Assembly: GCA_004293815.1 (NCBI GenBank)
Contig: RDZD01000011.1
Coordinates: 92,040-156,039 of the forward strand
Length of the DNA stretch: 64,000 nt
Direction of reading: 5' to 3'
Origin: Cytophagales bacterium
Lineage (GTDB): Bacteria > Bacteroidota > Bacteroidia > Cytophagales > Bernardetiaceae
The notes under the pieces: generated by a model
Told to the model about the DNA's origin: nothing
What the model saw: only the letters and a program-made list of their open reading frames with translations
The model's database searches: none
In this document: piece after piece, positions 1 to 8,291 of the stretch
Numbering within the stretch: position 1 is the first letter of the stretch
How the letters are laid out: the number at the start of each line of letters is the position of its first letter
Position numbers and translations under genes: made by a program

Positions 1-1
1 G

Positions 2-400
2 AGTATTTGTGCCATTAATCCTGACAAAAAATCTATGAGTTTTGCTGGTGCTATGACACAGATTTATCTCTGGCGTGAGGGGCAGAATTTAGAGCAAATT
101 AAGGGTGATAGATTCCCAATAGGCAGCAATTTTTATAATGACAAATTCTTTGCTAACAAATACATAAACCTCCAAGATCACGATATGATTTATATGACTA
201 CCGATGGTTTCCAAGACCAATTTGGTGGTGATATGAGCCGCAAATACATGGTCAAAAGGCTTCGTGATTTTATTCAGCAAACAGGTGGGTTCACTGTAGT
301 GAAGCAGAGAGAGCTTTTTGAAGCTGAGTACCAAACATGGAAAAAAGATTTCGAGCAAACAGACGATGTCTCTGTTCTAGCCTTCCGAATAGAGCAATAG
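2..400 (+). CDS. SpoIIE-family protein phosphatase, C-terminal fragment
   Basis: The gene enters from outside the window; the frame is open from base 2 and only the last ~132 codons are present. The visible part matches the C-terminal half of PP2C-like SpoIIE phosphatases: a 'SMSFAGAM' strand, a 'GDRFPIGS' loop, an acidic 'MIYMTTDGFQDQFGG' metal-binding segment and a closing 'EQTDDVSVLAFRI' strand whose Asp pair is usual for the family. In Bacteroidota these domains commonly sit behind GAF, TPR or 7TM sensor modules and dephosphorylate partner-switching (STAS) proteins; which sensor is present here cannot be seen. A STAS protein is encoded at 9326-9673, but a link is only conjecture. Family call is firm, role is inference. 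Confidence 0.85.
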   Translation, partial: SICAINPDKKSMSFAGAMTQIYLWREGQNLEQIKGDRFPIGSNFYNDKFFANKYINLQDHDMIYMTTDGFQDQFGGDMSRKYMVKRLRDFIQQTGGFTVVKQRELFEAEYQTWKKDFEQTDDVSVLAFRIEQ

Positions 401-573
401 CCAGCCAAAAACACCAGCGCGAAAAGCTTTTTGATAGTCAGAAGGATGAAGCTATTTCTTGTTTTTGTTATCCGTGTTTTATGATACCATTATAAAATCG
501 CGTTTTTGAGCGTAAAAGACATCTTTTTTTCTTAAACACCCTAAAAAAAAACCAAACACTTTAATAAAAAAAA

Positions 574-605
574 TTTGGTTTGCCTGTAATTTATTATGAT
601 ATTTG
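574..605 (+). promoter_or_regulatory. Candidate Bacteroidota-type promoter upstream of the channel-like gene
   Basis: TTTG at 574-577, then 20 nt, then GATATTTG at 598-605, one mismatch from TAnnTTTG. It lies about 40 nt before the ATG at 646. A weak match, offered only because spacing and position fit. Confidence 0.3.
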
Positions 606-645
606 CCAGTAATGAGTTCTTATTTACTAACTATATATCCTAACA

Positions 646-2073
646 ATGTTTGAGCATATTAAAAACATTCCACTAAAGTTCCGTTTTCAATCCAAATTTT
701 TACTAATACTTACCTACCTCAGTTTGCTGGTGATGGTAATCATTTTCATCAAGGAGTTTCCTGATGTGATGAAAATATGGAATAGTGGCTTAGCAGGTTT
801 TTTTGATGTAGAAAATAATACTGCTATCAATAACTTTGAAGATTTGCTTCGCAATAGCTATCTTATTAAACAAAGATTATTTTATTTGATCGGTGCAGTA
901 GCTAGCTCCATCTTCTTTTTTGCTTGCTACCGACTCCATAAACTTATATTTGCAGGTCATAACGCTTGGGCAGAGTCTACCGTTTTTTCTTTATGCTTTG
1001 TCATTTTAATTAGTGTTTTGGCTTATTTTACTACCTTTTTTGTTCATAATGATGACATGGATATCATTATAGATAACAAAAAAGACCTTGATATATTCTT
1101 GGCAGATCGGCGTAAGGTATCCGTTACTAACAAGGAAATGCCCCCTGTGTTTATACCTACTGGTGTTTTCATGCAGTCCATAGAGTTTACAAGCTCCTAT
1201 AATTGTATTGTAACTTTTATGATTTGGCAACGCTACAATGTAAGAGATACTGCTGACTATTCTATTGGTTTTGAGTTGCCTGAAGCTCAAGAGGCCGATG
1301 TTGAGGAAGCGTACAGAAAGTACAATGCTGACTCAACTGTTTTGACCGTGGGCTGGAACGTGAAAGCTACGATACGTGAAATCTTCAATTTTAGGCTCTA
1401 CCCATTTGACCATCAGAATCTTTGGGTGCGATTTTGGCACAAAGATTTTGACAAAAACGTTATTTTAGTCCCTGATATCAAATCCTATCCTCAGTACAAT
1501 CCCTTCAAAAAAGTAGGCTTAGAAGAGGATATGGTGCTTCCTGGCTGGTCTGTGAAAGGTAGCTACTTTGGATACAGAAAAAATAGTTATAGTACCAATT
1601 TCGGAATCGACAGTTATATTGGCGCAGAAAACTTTCCAGAACTTTACTTCAACGTGTTTGTACAGAGGGACTTCATGAGTGTATTTTTCTCTGACTTGAC
1701 ACCTGTATTGATGGTGGTGGTGTTGCTTTTTATTACCATCTATGTATCTCATGACGAAACCACTGAGACAGATTTCTTTAAATTTTCAGTGATGGATGTG
1801 GCAGGCATTGTGGGTACGTTGATTTTTGTGGTCATCTTAGCCCAAATAGATTTGCGAAGTAATCTTAGCACAGACACCGTGCTATACATTGAGTATTACT
1901 ACTTTATCATTTATTTCTTGCTATTTCTGGTCATGGTAAACTATATATTGTTCCAAAAGAAAGGGCTGGATTGGCATTTGATAGAATACAGGGACAACTA
2001 TATTCCCAAAGTGTTGTTTTTCCCTATTCTCACCTTTAGCATCTTTATGGTGACTATTATCTTGTTTTTCTAA
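646..2073 (+). CDS. Pentameric ligand-gated ion channel (pLGIC)-like membrane protein with extra N-terminal helices
   Basis: 475 aa. Three predicted membrane helices come first (about residues 18-37, 78-97, 112-132), then a soluble ~200-residue region, then four more helices. The soluble region holds 'YPFDHQ' (252-257), matching the FPFD-x-Q signature of the Cys-loop receptor ligand-binding fold. After it comes R341 followed exactly 12 residues later by P353, the Arg/Pro spacing that opens M1 in bacterial channels such as GLIC. The following helix, 'GTLIFVVILAQIDLRSNL', resembles GLIC M2 and the M2-M3 loop. The Cys-loop cysteines are absent, as in other prokaryotic members. Known members form cation- or anion-selective pentamers gated by ligand or pH; ligand and selectivity here are unknown. 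It is followed at 22 nt by a DUF6702 gene and then modB, possibly one operon. The N-terminal helical extension is unusual. Not recognised by gene name. Confidence 0.6.
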   Translation: MFEHIKNIPLKFRFQSKFLLILTYLSLLVMVIIFIKEFPDVMKIWNSGLAGFFDVENNTAINNFEDLLRNSYLIKQRLFYLIGAVASSIFFFACYRLHKLIFAGHNAWAESTVFSLCFVILISVLAYFTTFFVHNDDMDIIIDNKKDLDIFLADRRKVSVTNKEMPPVFIPTGVFMQSIEFTSSYNCIVTFMIWQRYNVRDTADYSIGFELPEAQEADVEEAYRKYNADSTVLTVGWNVKATIREIFNFRLYPFDHQNLWVRFWHKDFDKNVILVPDIKSYPQYNPFKKVGLEEDMVLPGWSVKGSYFGYRKNSYSTNFGIDSYIGAENFPELYFNVFVQRDFMSVFFSDLTPVLMVVVLLFITIYVSHDETTETDFFKFSVMDVAGIVGTLIFVVILAQIDLRSNLSTDTVLYIEYYYFIIYFLLFLVMVNYILFQKKGLDWHLIEYRDNYIPKVLFFPILTFSIFMVTIILFF

Positions 2074-2095
2074 AAGCAGCAAGCAGCTTAAGCAT

Positions 2096-2599
2096 ATGAA
2101 AACTGTGTCTATGTGGTGTATTATTTTGTTGGTGTTTGGGTTGATTGGTATGCAACCCAAACACCCCATTCACATTGCCACCACTGAGATTGTGTATAAT
2201 CCTGATTTTAATAATTTAGAGATTACGCATAAGGTGTTTCTTGATGATTTGGAGAAAATGCTTACAAAAAATTTCAAAGGCATTTACAATGTGGGGCAAC
2301 CCAAAGAACACCCTGATACTGATGCCAATATAAAGCAGTATTTTGCTCAAAAATTTGATCTAAAAGTAAATACTGCTTCAGCTCGCTGCGATTATATGGG
2401 AAAAGAAGTACAAAACGATGCGGTTTATCTTTATTTTGAAGTGGAAAATGTGTTGAAAGTGAATCAGATTTTTCTCAAAAACACCATTTTCTTTGATCTT
2501 TTTTCAGACCAAAGCAACTTGAATCACCTTAAAGTGGGTAATTCTAAAAGAACGGTTAAATGCGTTGCGCAGAAATCCGAATACGATATCAACTTTTAG
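2096..2599 (+). CDS. DUF6702-family exported protein
   Basis: 167 aa with a short N-terminal hydrophobic segment (residues 5-18) that could be a signal peptide or anchor. It then shows the family pattern: 'HPIHIATTEIVYNP' followed by a strand ending '..LEITHKVFLDDLEKML', typical of DUF6702 proteins of Bacteroidota, where 'HPfyvSlTEI' opens the mature domain. The function of the family is unknown. In other genomes these genes often sit beside outer-membrane or peptidase genes. Here it lies 22 nt after the channel-like gene and 13 nt before modB, so co-transcription is likely. Confident on family from motif memory, none on function. Confidence 0.7.
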   Translation: MKTVSMWCIILLVFGLIGMQPKHPIHIATTEIVYNPDFNNLEITHKVFLDDLEKMLTKNFKGIYNVGQPKEHPDTDANIKQYFAQKFDLKVNTASARCDYMGKEVQNDAVYLYFEVENVLKVNQIFLKNTIFFDLFSDQSNLNHLKVGNSKRTVKCVAQKSEYDINF

Positions 2600-2612
2600 T
2601 TTTTATTAAAAA

Positions 2613-3269
2613 ATGCAGGATGTAGACTGGCTTGCTCTGGCTCTAAGTGTACGTCTTGGCCTTGCTACTTGCTTGCTTTTAAGCTTGTTCGTTCCGCTTT
2701 TGGTCTTTGCGGCCTCGCTTCTCCCCGCACTTTGGCAACGTATTTTATCTACAAGCTCTTTGCTGAGTTTGTCATTACCTCCCACCGTTCTCGGCTTTTA
2801 CGCCTTATTGCTATTGAGTCCTCAAGGCATTTTGGGGCAGTTAGTAGAGGGTGGGCTGGCCTTCAGTTTTTGGGGCTTGGTGCTGGCATGTAGCCTTTTT
2901 AACCTTCCTTTTATGTTTTCACCTCTCTTGAACGCACTTCATACCTTATCTCAGGCACAACAAGAAGCTTTGCAGCTTTTGGGCAGGAGTCGTTTTTACA
3001 ATTTTCGTAAGGTGATATGGCCACACATCCGCCCTGTTTGGGTTTTGGGTATCTGTGTTTGCTTTGCACACTGCATGGGCGAGTTTGGGGTGGTGATGAT
3101 GGTGGGCGGCAGTATCCCAAACGAGACAAAAGTCTTCTCTGTAGCCATTTATGAACTTGTAGAGCAGCTTGAATACGAAAAGGCACATAAAAATGCAGCG
3201 GTTATGCTTCTTTTGGCGTTTGTAATAGCTTTTCTGACAAGCCATTTAGGAAGTAAACTTAAAGCATGA
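2613..3269 (+). CDS. modB: Molybdate-type ABC transporter permease ModB
   Basis: 218 aa integral membrane permease of the inner membrane. 'PPTVLGFYALLLLSPQG' (about residues 55-72) is the ModB signature. The EAA loop that docks on the ATPase is visible as 'EALQLLGRSRFYNFRKVIWP', and 'MGEFGVVMMVGGSIPNETK' is the conserved stretch before the last helices. Length is normal (about 220 aa). Known members import molybdate or tungstate together with the binding protein ModA and ATPase ModC. Neither lies next to it: the upstream genes are DUF6702 and the channel-like gene, and the downstream gene is an unrelated peptidase with its own promoter. The missing partners must be elsewhere, or this is an orphan. 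Start ATG is 13 nt after the previous stop. Confidence 0.85.
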   Translation: MQDVDWLALALSVRLGLATCLLLSLFVPLLVFAASLLPALWQRILSTSSLLSLSLPPTVLGFYALLLLSPQGILGQLVEGGLAFSFWGLVLACSLFNLPFMFSPLLNALHTLSQAQQEALQLLGRSRFYNFRKVIWPHIRPVWVLGICVCFAHCMGEFGVVMMVGGSIPNETKVFSVAIYELVEQLEYEKAHKNAAVMLLLAFVIAFLTSHLGSKLKA

Positions 3270-3368
3270 TTACGCCATAAAAAGTTTTTGATAATTGCTA
3301 AAGCAAGTCTGCCAAGCTCAGTCATGATGTCTTTGCGCTGCTTTGCTGCCTGAATTTTATATTTTTGC

Positions 3369-3398
3369 TTGTGATTTAGGTTCTTTGTACTAACTTTG
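3369..3398 (+). promoter_or_regulatory. Bacteroidota-type promoter for the M61 peptidase gene
   Basis: TTG at 3369-3371, 19 nt spacer, TAACTTTG at 3391-3398, a full match to TAnnTTTG. The start codon at 3443 lies about 45 nt downstream. Supports transcription starting after modB rather than read-through. Confidence 0.55.
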
Positions 3399-3442
3399 AA
3401 CTTCTGTAAAGCCAACTGCTTCTCCAATAAGCTCATAAAGAT

Positions 3443-5167
3443 ATGCTGTCTTTTTCCTATAAAGTTTCCGTCCCTAAGCCAAATTTGCGCTATGTTCACC
3501 TCGAACTGCACATAACAGGCATAGAAAGCAATGAAATTTCTTTACAACTGCCTGCTTGGCGGCCAGGTCGTTATGTTTTACAACACTTTGCCAAGAAAAT
3601 ACAAGTCTTTGAAGCGCGTGACCCACAAGGTAATTTACTACACAGCTACAAGACTAGCAAAGATAAGTGGCTCATCTTAAACGGAAATGAGAAGCAAATA
3701 ATAGTTCACTATACCTTTTATGCCAACCAGTATGATGCGGGAGGTTGCTACGTAACAGACAATCTGTTGTATTTAAATCCTGTTTGCTGTTTCTTCTATC
3801 CCGAAGGGAATTTGAATATACCTTATCACATTGAATTAGAGTTAGAAAGCTCTTTTGAAGTAAGTTGCGGCTTAGAGCAACCTCAGCCCCTAAAGCTTAA
3901 GGCTAAAGATTTTTATGAACTTGCCGACTGCCCAATAGTCGCTTCTAACTGTCTTCAACATGCCGTATTTACTGTCCAGAACTCTGATTGCAAATTTTAT
4001 ATTTGGATTTATGGAGACTGGAAGCCTGATTGGACAAGGCTTTTAAATGATTTTAAAGCTTTTGTGGAAGCTCAAATTGAACTATTTGGCAACATTCCTT
4101 GTCAAGAATTTCATTTTCAGTGTCTTATAAATAGTGAGCCTTACTACCACGCCGTAGAACATCACAACTCTACAGTGCTCATGCTAGGACCAGATATACG
4201 CATGGACACCAACTACCAAAACTTACTGGCAATATCCTCTCACGAGCTTTTTCATGTGTGGAACATTATTCATATTCGCCCTCAAGAACTTTGGCCTTAT
4301 GATTTTACTAAAGAAAATTATTTTAGAACAGGTTTTGTGGCGGAGGGTATCACCACCTACTATGGCGATTTAATGCTCCTGCGCAGTCAAACCATTGAAC
4401 TTAGCGAGTTTTTCAAGCAACAAACCAGCAACCTCAAAGCCTATTTTGACGACTATGGTCGTCTCAATATGTCGGTAGCCAACTCATCTTACGACCTTTG
4501 GCTAGATGGTTATGAGCCTGGCGTACCGCGTCGTAAAACTTCTATTTATCACAAAGGCAACATTGCCGCTTTTATTTTAGATGTCATGATAAGGCAATTT
4601 ACGAATAATGAACGTTCTCTTGACGATCTTATGCGTGCCTTATGGGAGCGTTTTGGTAAAAAGCAAAAAGGTTATAGCGAGCAAGAATACAGATATCTTG
4701 CAGAAGAAATTGCGGGTGTGAAGCTGGATAACTATTTTGAGAGCTTTGTGTACGGCACAGACCGTGTGGAGGAAGTTTTACAAGATTCTTATGCTTATCT
4801 GGGTTTAGAGCTAATCATAGAACCTAGTAATCAGCTTTCCGAACGGTATTTTGGCTTTAAAGCAGAACTAAAAAATGGTATAGTACAAGTGGTGAGTATT
4901 GCACCTGGCTCGCCAGCCTTTGAGACTCTGGCAGAAAAAGATGAGATTGTGGCTATTAATCACAAAAGAATAGTGGGTACATCTAACGAGCATTTACAAG
5001 GTGTTGTAGATTTACATCTCAGCGTATTTAGAGATAATAAACTGCTAGATATTCTACTTAAGGCAGACGAATTGTCTCAGTTCTTTAACCGTTATCACCT
5101 AGATGTGGCAGAAGACATTCAGGAGCACGAACGGCACAACTTTGAAAATTGGGCTTGGGTCAGATAA
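3443..5167 (+). CDS. M61-family peptidase (glycyl aminopeptidase-like) with C-terminal PDZ domain
   Basis: 574 aa. Order of domains: N-terminal beta sandwich (about 1-170), thermolysin-like catalytic domain, C-terminal PDZ domain (about 450-555, 'VQVVSIAPGSPAFETL'). The zinc site is complete: HELFH at 267-271 in the family form 'HELFHVWN' followed by 'IRP', and the third ligand E301 in 'FVAEGITTYYGDL'. M61 enzymes are zinc peptidases that release N-terminal Gly/Ala or act as broader periplasmic or cytosolic peptidases. No obvious signal peptide is seen, so the location is uncertain. Length agrees with the family (about 570-620). It has its own promoter and stands alone. Confidence 0.9.
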   Translation: MLSFSYKVSVPKPNLRYVHLELHITGIESNEISLQLPAWRPGRYVLQHFAKKIQVFEARDPQGNLLHSYKTSKDKWLILNGNEKQIIVHYTFYANQYDAGGCYVTDNLLYLNPVCCFFYPEGNLNIPYHIELELESSFEVSCGLEQPQPLKLKAKDFYELADCPIVASNCLQHAVFTVQNSDCKFYIWIYGDWKPDWTRLLNDFKAFVEAQIELFGNIPCQEFHFQCLINSEPYYHAVEHHNSTVLMLGPDIRMDTNYQNLLAISSHELFHVWNIIHIRPQELWPYDFTKENYFRTGFVAEGITTYYGDLMLLRSQTIELSEFFKQQTSNLKAYFDDYGRLNMSVANSSYDLWLDGYEPGVPRRKTSIYHKGNIAAFILDVMIRQFTNNERSLDDLMRALWERFGKKQKGYSEQEYRYLAEEIAGVKLDNYFESFVYGTDRVEEVLQDSYAYLGLELIIEPSNQLSERYFGFKAELKNGIVQVVSIAPGSPAFETLAEKDEIVAINHKRIVGTSNEHLQGVVDLHLSVFRDNKLLDILLKADELSQFFNRYHLDVAEDIQEHERHNFENWAWVR

Positions 5168-5223
5168 TACTTGGCCTAATTTTAAGTTTTTTTGTGTCAT
5201 CTTGAGCGCGTATGTAGTTTTCA

Positions 5224-6147
5224 ATGAAAAATTTAATCAAAAAAATATTGAGGGTATTGCTAGACAAACGCAACTTGAGCTTAGTCAGCAAACAAGATTT
5301 GTTAAAAAACAAGCTGCTTTTGGGCACATTATTGGCTAAGCAACTTCATACTCTGCCCATTAGGCGGTTTCAAGATGCAGAGTTTAGTGTATTTTCACAA
5401 TGGGGCGATGACGGCCTCATACAGCTTTTGGTGAATGAACTCAAAGACTGCCCTCAAACGTTTATAGAGTTTGGCGTAGAGAACTACACAGAAGCTAACA
5501 CGCGTTTTTTGCTGCAACACAACAACTGGCGGGGTCTAATTATGGACGGGTCGGCTGAGAATATTGCGTCTATCCAACGAGACCCCATTCATTTTTTATA
5601 CGGCCTCATAGCCAAGCAATGCTTTATTACTGCCGAAAACATTAACTATGCCATTCAAGAAAGTGGTTTTAAGGGGCAAATAGGCATTTTACACATAGAT
5701 ATAGATGGCAATGACTACTGGGTGTGGAAGAGCATTACTTGTGTACAACCATGGATTGTTATCATGGAGTACAACAGCATTTTTGGTAGTGAAAGAGCTA
5801 TCACAGTGCCTTACAAAGCTGATTTTATGAGAACTAAGGCGCATCACAGCAATCTCTTTTTTGGGGCTTCGCTTGCAGCACTCTGCACGCTGGCTGAAGA
5901 AAAAGGCTATGCCTTTATTGGTGTCAATAGCCATGGCAACAATGCTTTCTTTGTACGCAAAGATGTTCTTACACCACTCCTAAGCAGTTTTGTATGCTCC
6001 GTACAAGCAGGTTATGAGTTGGCTAAGTTCAAAGAAGAGCGTACATCAGAAGGCGCGCTCACCTTCCGAGCACCCGAAGCGGCCTTGCCTAACCTTAAAG
6101 GATTACAGGTTTTTAATGTTCTGACTAATTCTCTTGAGCTGCTTTGA
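5224..6147 (+). CDS. SAM-methyltransferase-fold (FkbM-like) protein of unknown substrate
   Basis: 307 aa. After a basic N-terminus, 'FSQWGDDGLIQLLVNEL' leads into 'QTFIEFGVENYTEANTRFLL' and 'NWRGLIMDGS' (about residues 80-115), which look like the glycine-rich motif I and the acidic motif II strand of a Rossmann-type methyltransferase. Further on, 'GILHIDIDGNDYWVWKSI', 'VIMEYNSIFG', 'FGASLAALCTLAEEKGYAF' and 'NSHGNNAFFVRKD' are conserved blocks I recognise from an uncharacterised family scattered near surface-polysaccharide genes. No sugar genes are adjacent here. Methyltransferase activity is inference; the sequence shows only the fold. Separated by 56 nt from the peptidase gene upstream. 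Confidence 0.5.
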   Translation: MKNLIKKILRVLLDKRNLSLVSKQDLLKNKLLLGTLLAKQLHTLPIRRFQDAEFSVFSQWGDDGLIQLLVNELKDCPQTFIEFGVENYTEANTRFLLQHNNWRGLIMDGSAENIASIQRDPIHFLYGLIAKQCFITAENINYAIQESGFKGQIGILHIDIDGNDYWVWKSITCVQPWIVIMEYNSIFGSERAITVPYKADFMRTKAHHSNLFFGASLAALCTLAEEKGYAFIGVNSHGNNAFFVRKDVLTPLLSSFVCSVQAGYELAKFKEERTSEGALTFRAPEAALPNLKGLQVFNVLTNSLELL

Positions 6148-6219
6148 ACTAAAGCTAGTCTTTTTTAGACAAAAACTAGAAAAAAATAACCCTCTTGGTG
6201 TAATTTAGTGCTCCTAAAC

Positions 6220-6250
6220 TTTGGCAAACGTATAATTTGATTTAATTTTG
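6220..6250 (+). promoter_or_regulatory. Strong-match promoter TTTG-N19-TAATTTTG
   Basis: TTTG at 6220-6223, 19 nt, TAATTTTG at 6243-6250: both boxes and spacing match the Bacteroidota sigma-A consensus. The -7 box covers the TTG at 6248 that would be the most upstream start of the next frame, so that codon cannot be the translation start if this promoter is used. Confidence 0.6.
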
Positions 6251-6334
6251 CAGCCTAGTGCTCGCCGTATGCAGTTTTGGTTTTGGGGCGAGGGATATTG
6301 GCCTTGTTTATCCTTTCAGTATAAAAAAAAACAG

Positions 6335-6745
6335 ATGATTGTAGCTCTTTCGGAAATTCCTTCGGCTGAAGTTTTACAAGAAAGATTTACTCAAGAAAAA
6401 TCTTGGGGTCTTTCTACACTCCTCAATCTTTTTGGTTGTAACAACCACAATATTTCGGATAAAGCTACCATAGAGCGTTATTTGATAGAACTTTGTGACT
6501 TACTCAAGGTGACGCGCTTTGGCGATGCACAAGTCATTCACTTTGGCAAAGACCCTCGCATTGCGGGCTACTCTGCGTTTCAGTTGATTGAAACCTCTGC
6601 CATTTCAGGTCATTTTGTGGAAGAAAACAACACGGCCTATATAGATATTTTTAGCTGCAAATATTACGATTACAACATAGCAGCTAGTTTTACAAAAGAG
6701 TTTTTCGGTGCAGAACGCTGCGAGATAAGCGTTTATTTGCGCTAA
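6335..6745 (+). CDS. S-adenosylmethionine decarboxylase-like protein (SpeD/SpeH family, compact form)
   Basis: About 136 aa from the chosen ATG. The C-terminal half carries 'QLIETSAISGHFVEENN' and 'AYIDIFSCKYYD', corresponding to the pyruvoyl-forming Ser/His region and catalytic Cys segment of prokaryotic AdoMet decarboxylases, which self-cleave to create a pyruvoyl group and make decarboxylated AdoMet for spermidine or related polyamines. The usual 'SHxTxHTWPE' is replaced by 'TSAISGHF', a variant I associate with Bacteroidota members. Relatives may instead decarboxylate arginine or ornithine, so the substrate is open. The frame is open up to a TTG at 6248 and also has an ATG at 6269. I prefer 6335 because the promoter -7 box covers 6248 and an A-rich stretch precedes 6335. 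No spermidine synthase is nearby. The end overlaps the convergent gene by 4 nt. Confidence 0.7.
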   Translation: MIVALSEIPSAEVLQERFTQEKSWGLSTLLNLFGCNNHNISDKATIERYLIELCDLLKVTRFGDAQVIHFGKDPRIAGYSAFQLIETSAISGHFVEENNTAYIDIFSCKYYDYNIAASFTKEFFGAERCEISVYLR

Positions 6746-7575
6746 AAGCCAGTCGTCCAGATTTGTGTTTCGTGGGTGTAAACAAAGCCTAGTCTTGTGA
6801 GGGCTTCTTGGCATCGCGTATTTTGCGCTTGCGTATTTGCATAAGCATAATGACAGCCCTCTTTGTGTGCACGATGCAGTATTTCAGTAAGGATCTTAAA
6901 AAAACATCCTTTGCTCAAGCTTGCACCCACTTGTGGCACTACGGTTTGCCATACTTGGTACTGGTTATAAGCCACAAAAGCTTTATCATCAGGCTTTTGT
7001 GGCACAAGTACGCCTGTACAAAAACCCCTCAAGGCAGCTGAGGCGTAGCCTGCTAAATAGGCATCGGCTTGTTCTTGAGAAAAAAGTGGCTCTGCGTGAT
7101 GTCTATCATGTGCATTACGCGCTTTAACGGCCCAGTCCATCAGAGCAGTTTCATCTTCTAATGTGGCCAAACGCAAACTGGGATTGGCTTCAAAACCCTG
7201 TAAATACCTGTGCGCATAATGCCAACGGGTTTCCACAAGCTTGAACCCAAGACGACGAAGCCAAGCAAAGCGGGAAAAATGTTCTTGCCACTCTCCGTAC
7301 ATATACACACGCGAAGATTTCAGAAATGACTGAAACTCTTCCACTGGCAAGTTTGGCGCAGCATTATCATCAAACACAAGTTCCTTTACACGCCAAACAG
7401 GTCTTTGATAATGGGTCGTTTCATAAGCTTCTGGCTTAAAAAGCAAATCAAAACCTGTAAACTCTTGCTTTTCTGTATCTTTTAACCATGCCCTCAGCTG
7501 AGTCTGACGATACAGTTCATTCAGTGCAAGGTCTTGAATTGCATAGGCAAAAGGATGAACTACGATGTTTTGCAT
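6742..7575 (-). CDS. GNAT-like N-acetyltransferase family protein
   Basis: 277 aa, cytosolic. The C-terminal half resembles WecD-like GNAT enzymes: 'RLATLEDETALMDWAVKA' at about 134-151, 'DRHHAEPLFSQEQADAYLAGY' with the conserved 'R-H-A-D-x-x-F' flavour, a central beta strand, then 'ANTQAQNTRCQEALTRLGFVY', the usual 'N-x-x-a-x-x-l-y-x-k-l-GF' end of the fold. The N-terminal half is divergent and may be a second degenerate domain. The substrate cannot be told. The gene is monocistronic: a terminator lies just upstream, and the 3' end overlaps the stop of the decarboxylase gene. Moderate confidence. Confidence 0.6.
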   Translation of the reverse strand: MQNIVVHPFAYAIQDLALNELYRQTQLRAWLKDTEKQEFTGFDLLFKPEAYETTHYQRPVWRVKELVFDDNAAPNLPVEEFQSFLKSSRVYMYGEWQEHFSRFAWLRRLGFKLVETRWHYAHRYLQGFEANPSLRLATLEDETALMDWAVKARNAHDRHHAEPLFSQEQADAYLAGYASAALRGFCTGVLVPQKPDDKAFVAYNQYQVWQTVVPQVGASLSKGCFFKILTEILHRAHKEGCHYAYANTQAQNTRCQEALTRLGFVYTHETQIWTTGF

Positions 7576-7593
7576 AGACTTTACTACAGGAGT

Positions 7594-7642
7594 AAAAAAA
7601 TGTACCTCTAATTGCTGCCCAAAAGCTGCAAGAAGAGGTACA
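7594..7642 (-). terminator. Rho-independent terminator after the lipoprotein gene
   Basis: On the minus strand, TGTACCTCT (from 7642 back to 7634) pairs with AGAGGTACA (7609-7601). An inner TTGC/GCAA stem is present, and seven U residues follow (7600-7594). It sits 22 nt after the stop of the lipoprotein gene. Confidence 0.75.
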
Positions 7643-7664
7643 AAATTATTTTAAAAGTCTGTTT

Positions 7665-8171
7665 TTATTCCAAAGGCAAACGGAACTGGCCAGTTGTAGC
7701 ACTTACACTACCCGTAGAGTCGCCAAAGCTCAGCTCAAACGTGCCCACCATGTCTACCACGCCGTTGCTGTAGCGACGAATATCGGTAATGACAACAGTA
7801 CCGCTTTTGCATGGCATCGGAGTATTGCCAAAGCGATTGGCTTTAAAAGAGGCATAAACAGCCGTAGAGTCGCCCTCTGCAATTGTGAAGGTTTCAGGTA
7901 TGCCCTGTGCTTTTTTGATAACGACTTCAATGGTGGAGGTGTCGTTTTTATCTTCACCATAAAGCACCAAGCCTTTATAAGGGATGTCGCGCATAAAGCT
8001 TGTACGTGGAAACTTGTAATTTCTGGTTGTTATCCAAGGTTGGCCGTCCACAAGCGCGTACATGAAATAGCCACGTGGATCTACGGGATTGATGTCGTTT
8101 CTGCCACAAGAGGCCAAGGCTGCTACTGTGAGCAATGCAAAAATGGTATAAATAAGGGAAGTGAGGCGCAT
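7665..8171 (-). CDS. Small lipoprotein, DUF6252-like
   Basis: 168 aa with an N-terminal signal peptide ending in a lipobox, 'ALASC', so acylated Cys22 is predicted and the protein is exported and membrane anchored. The mature part is beta rich and ends with strands 'GTVVITDIRRYSNGVVDMVGTFELSF' and 'SVSATTGQFRLPL'. This fits DUF6252-type lipoproteins of Bacteroidota ('v.it.id.....isGtFeF......v..itnG.F'). Function unknown. It has its own terminator and lies 120 nt downstream of kynA on the same strand. The lipoprotein call is solid; the family call is from pattern memory. Confidence 0.65.
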   Translation of the reverse strand: MRLTSLIYTIFALLTVAALASCGRNDINPVDPRGYFMYALVDGQPWITTRNYKFPRTSFMRDIPYKGLVLYGEDKNDTSTIEVVIKKAQGIPETFTIAEGDSTAVYASFKANRFGNTPMPCKSGTVVITDIRRYSNGVVDMVGTFELSFGDSTGSVSATTGQFRLPLE

Positions 8172-8291
8172 AATCGAACTTGTTTGTTTTGGAAACTTCT
8201 TGAAAAGAAATTTTGGTTTCTTTAGAAAGCCTTACAACGCTTAAACGTGTGAGCTTTCATTTTATTACTTTTTTAGAAGCAGAGCTTTGTA

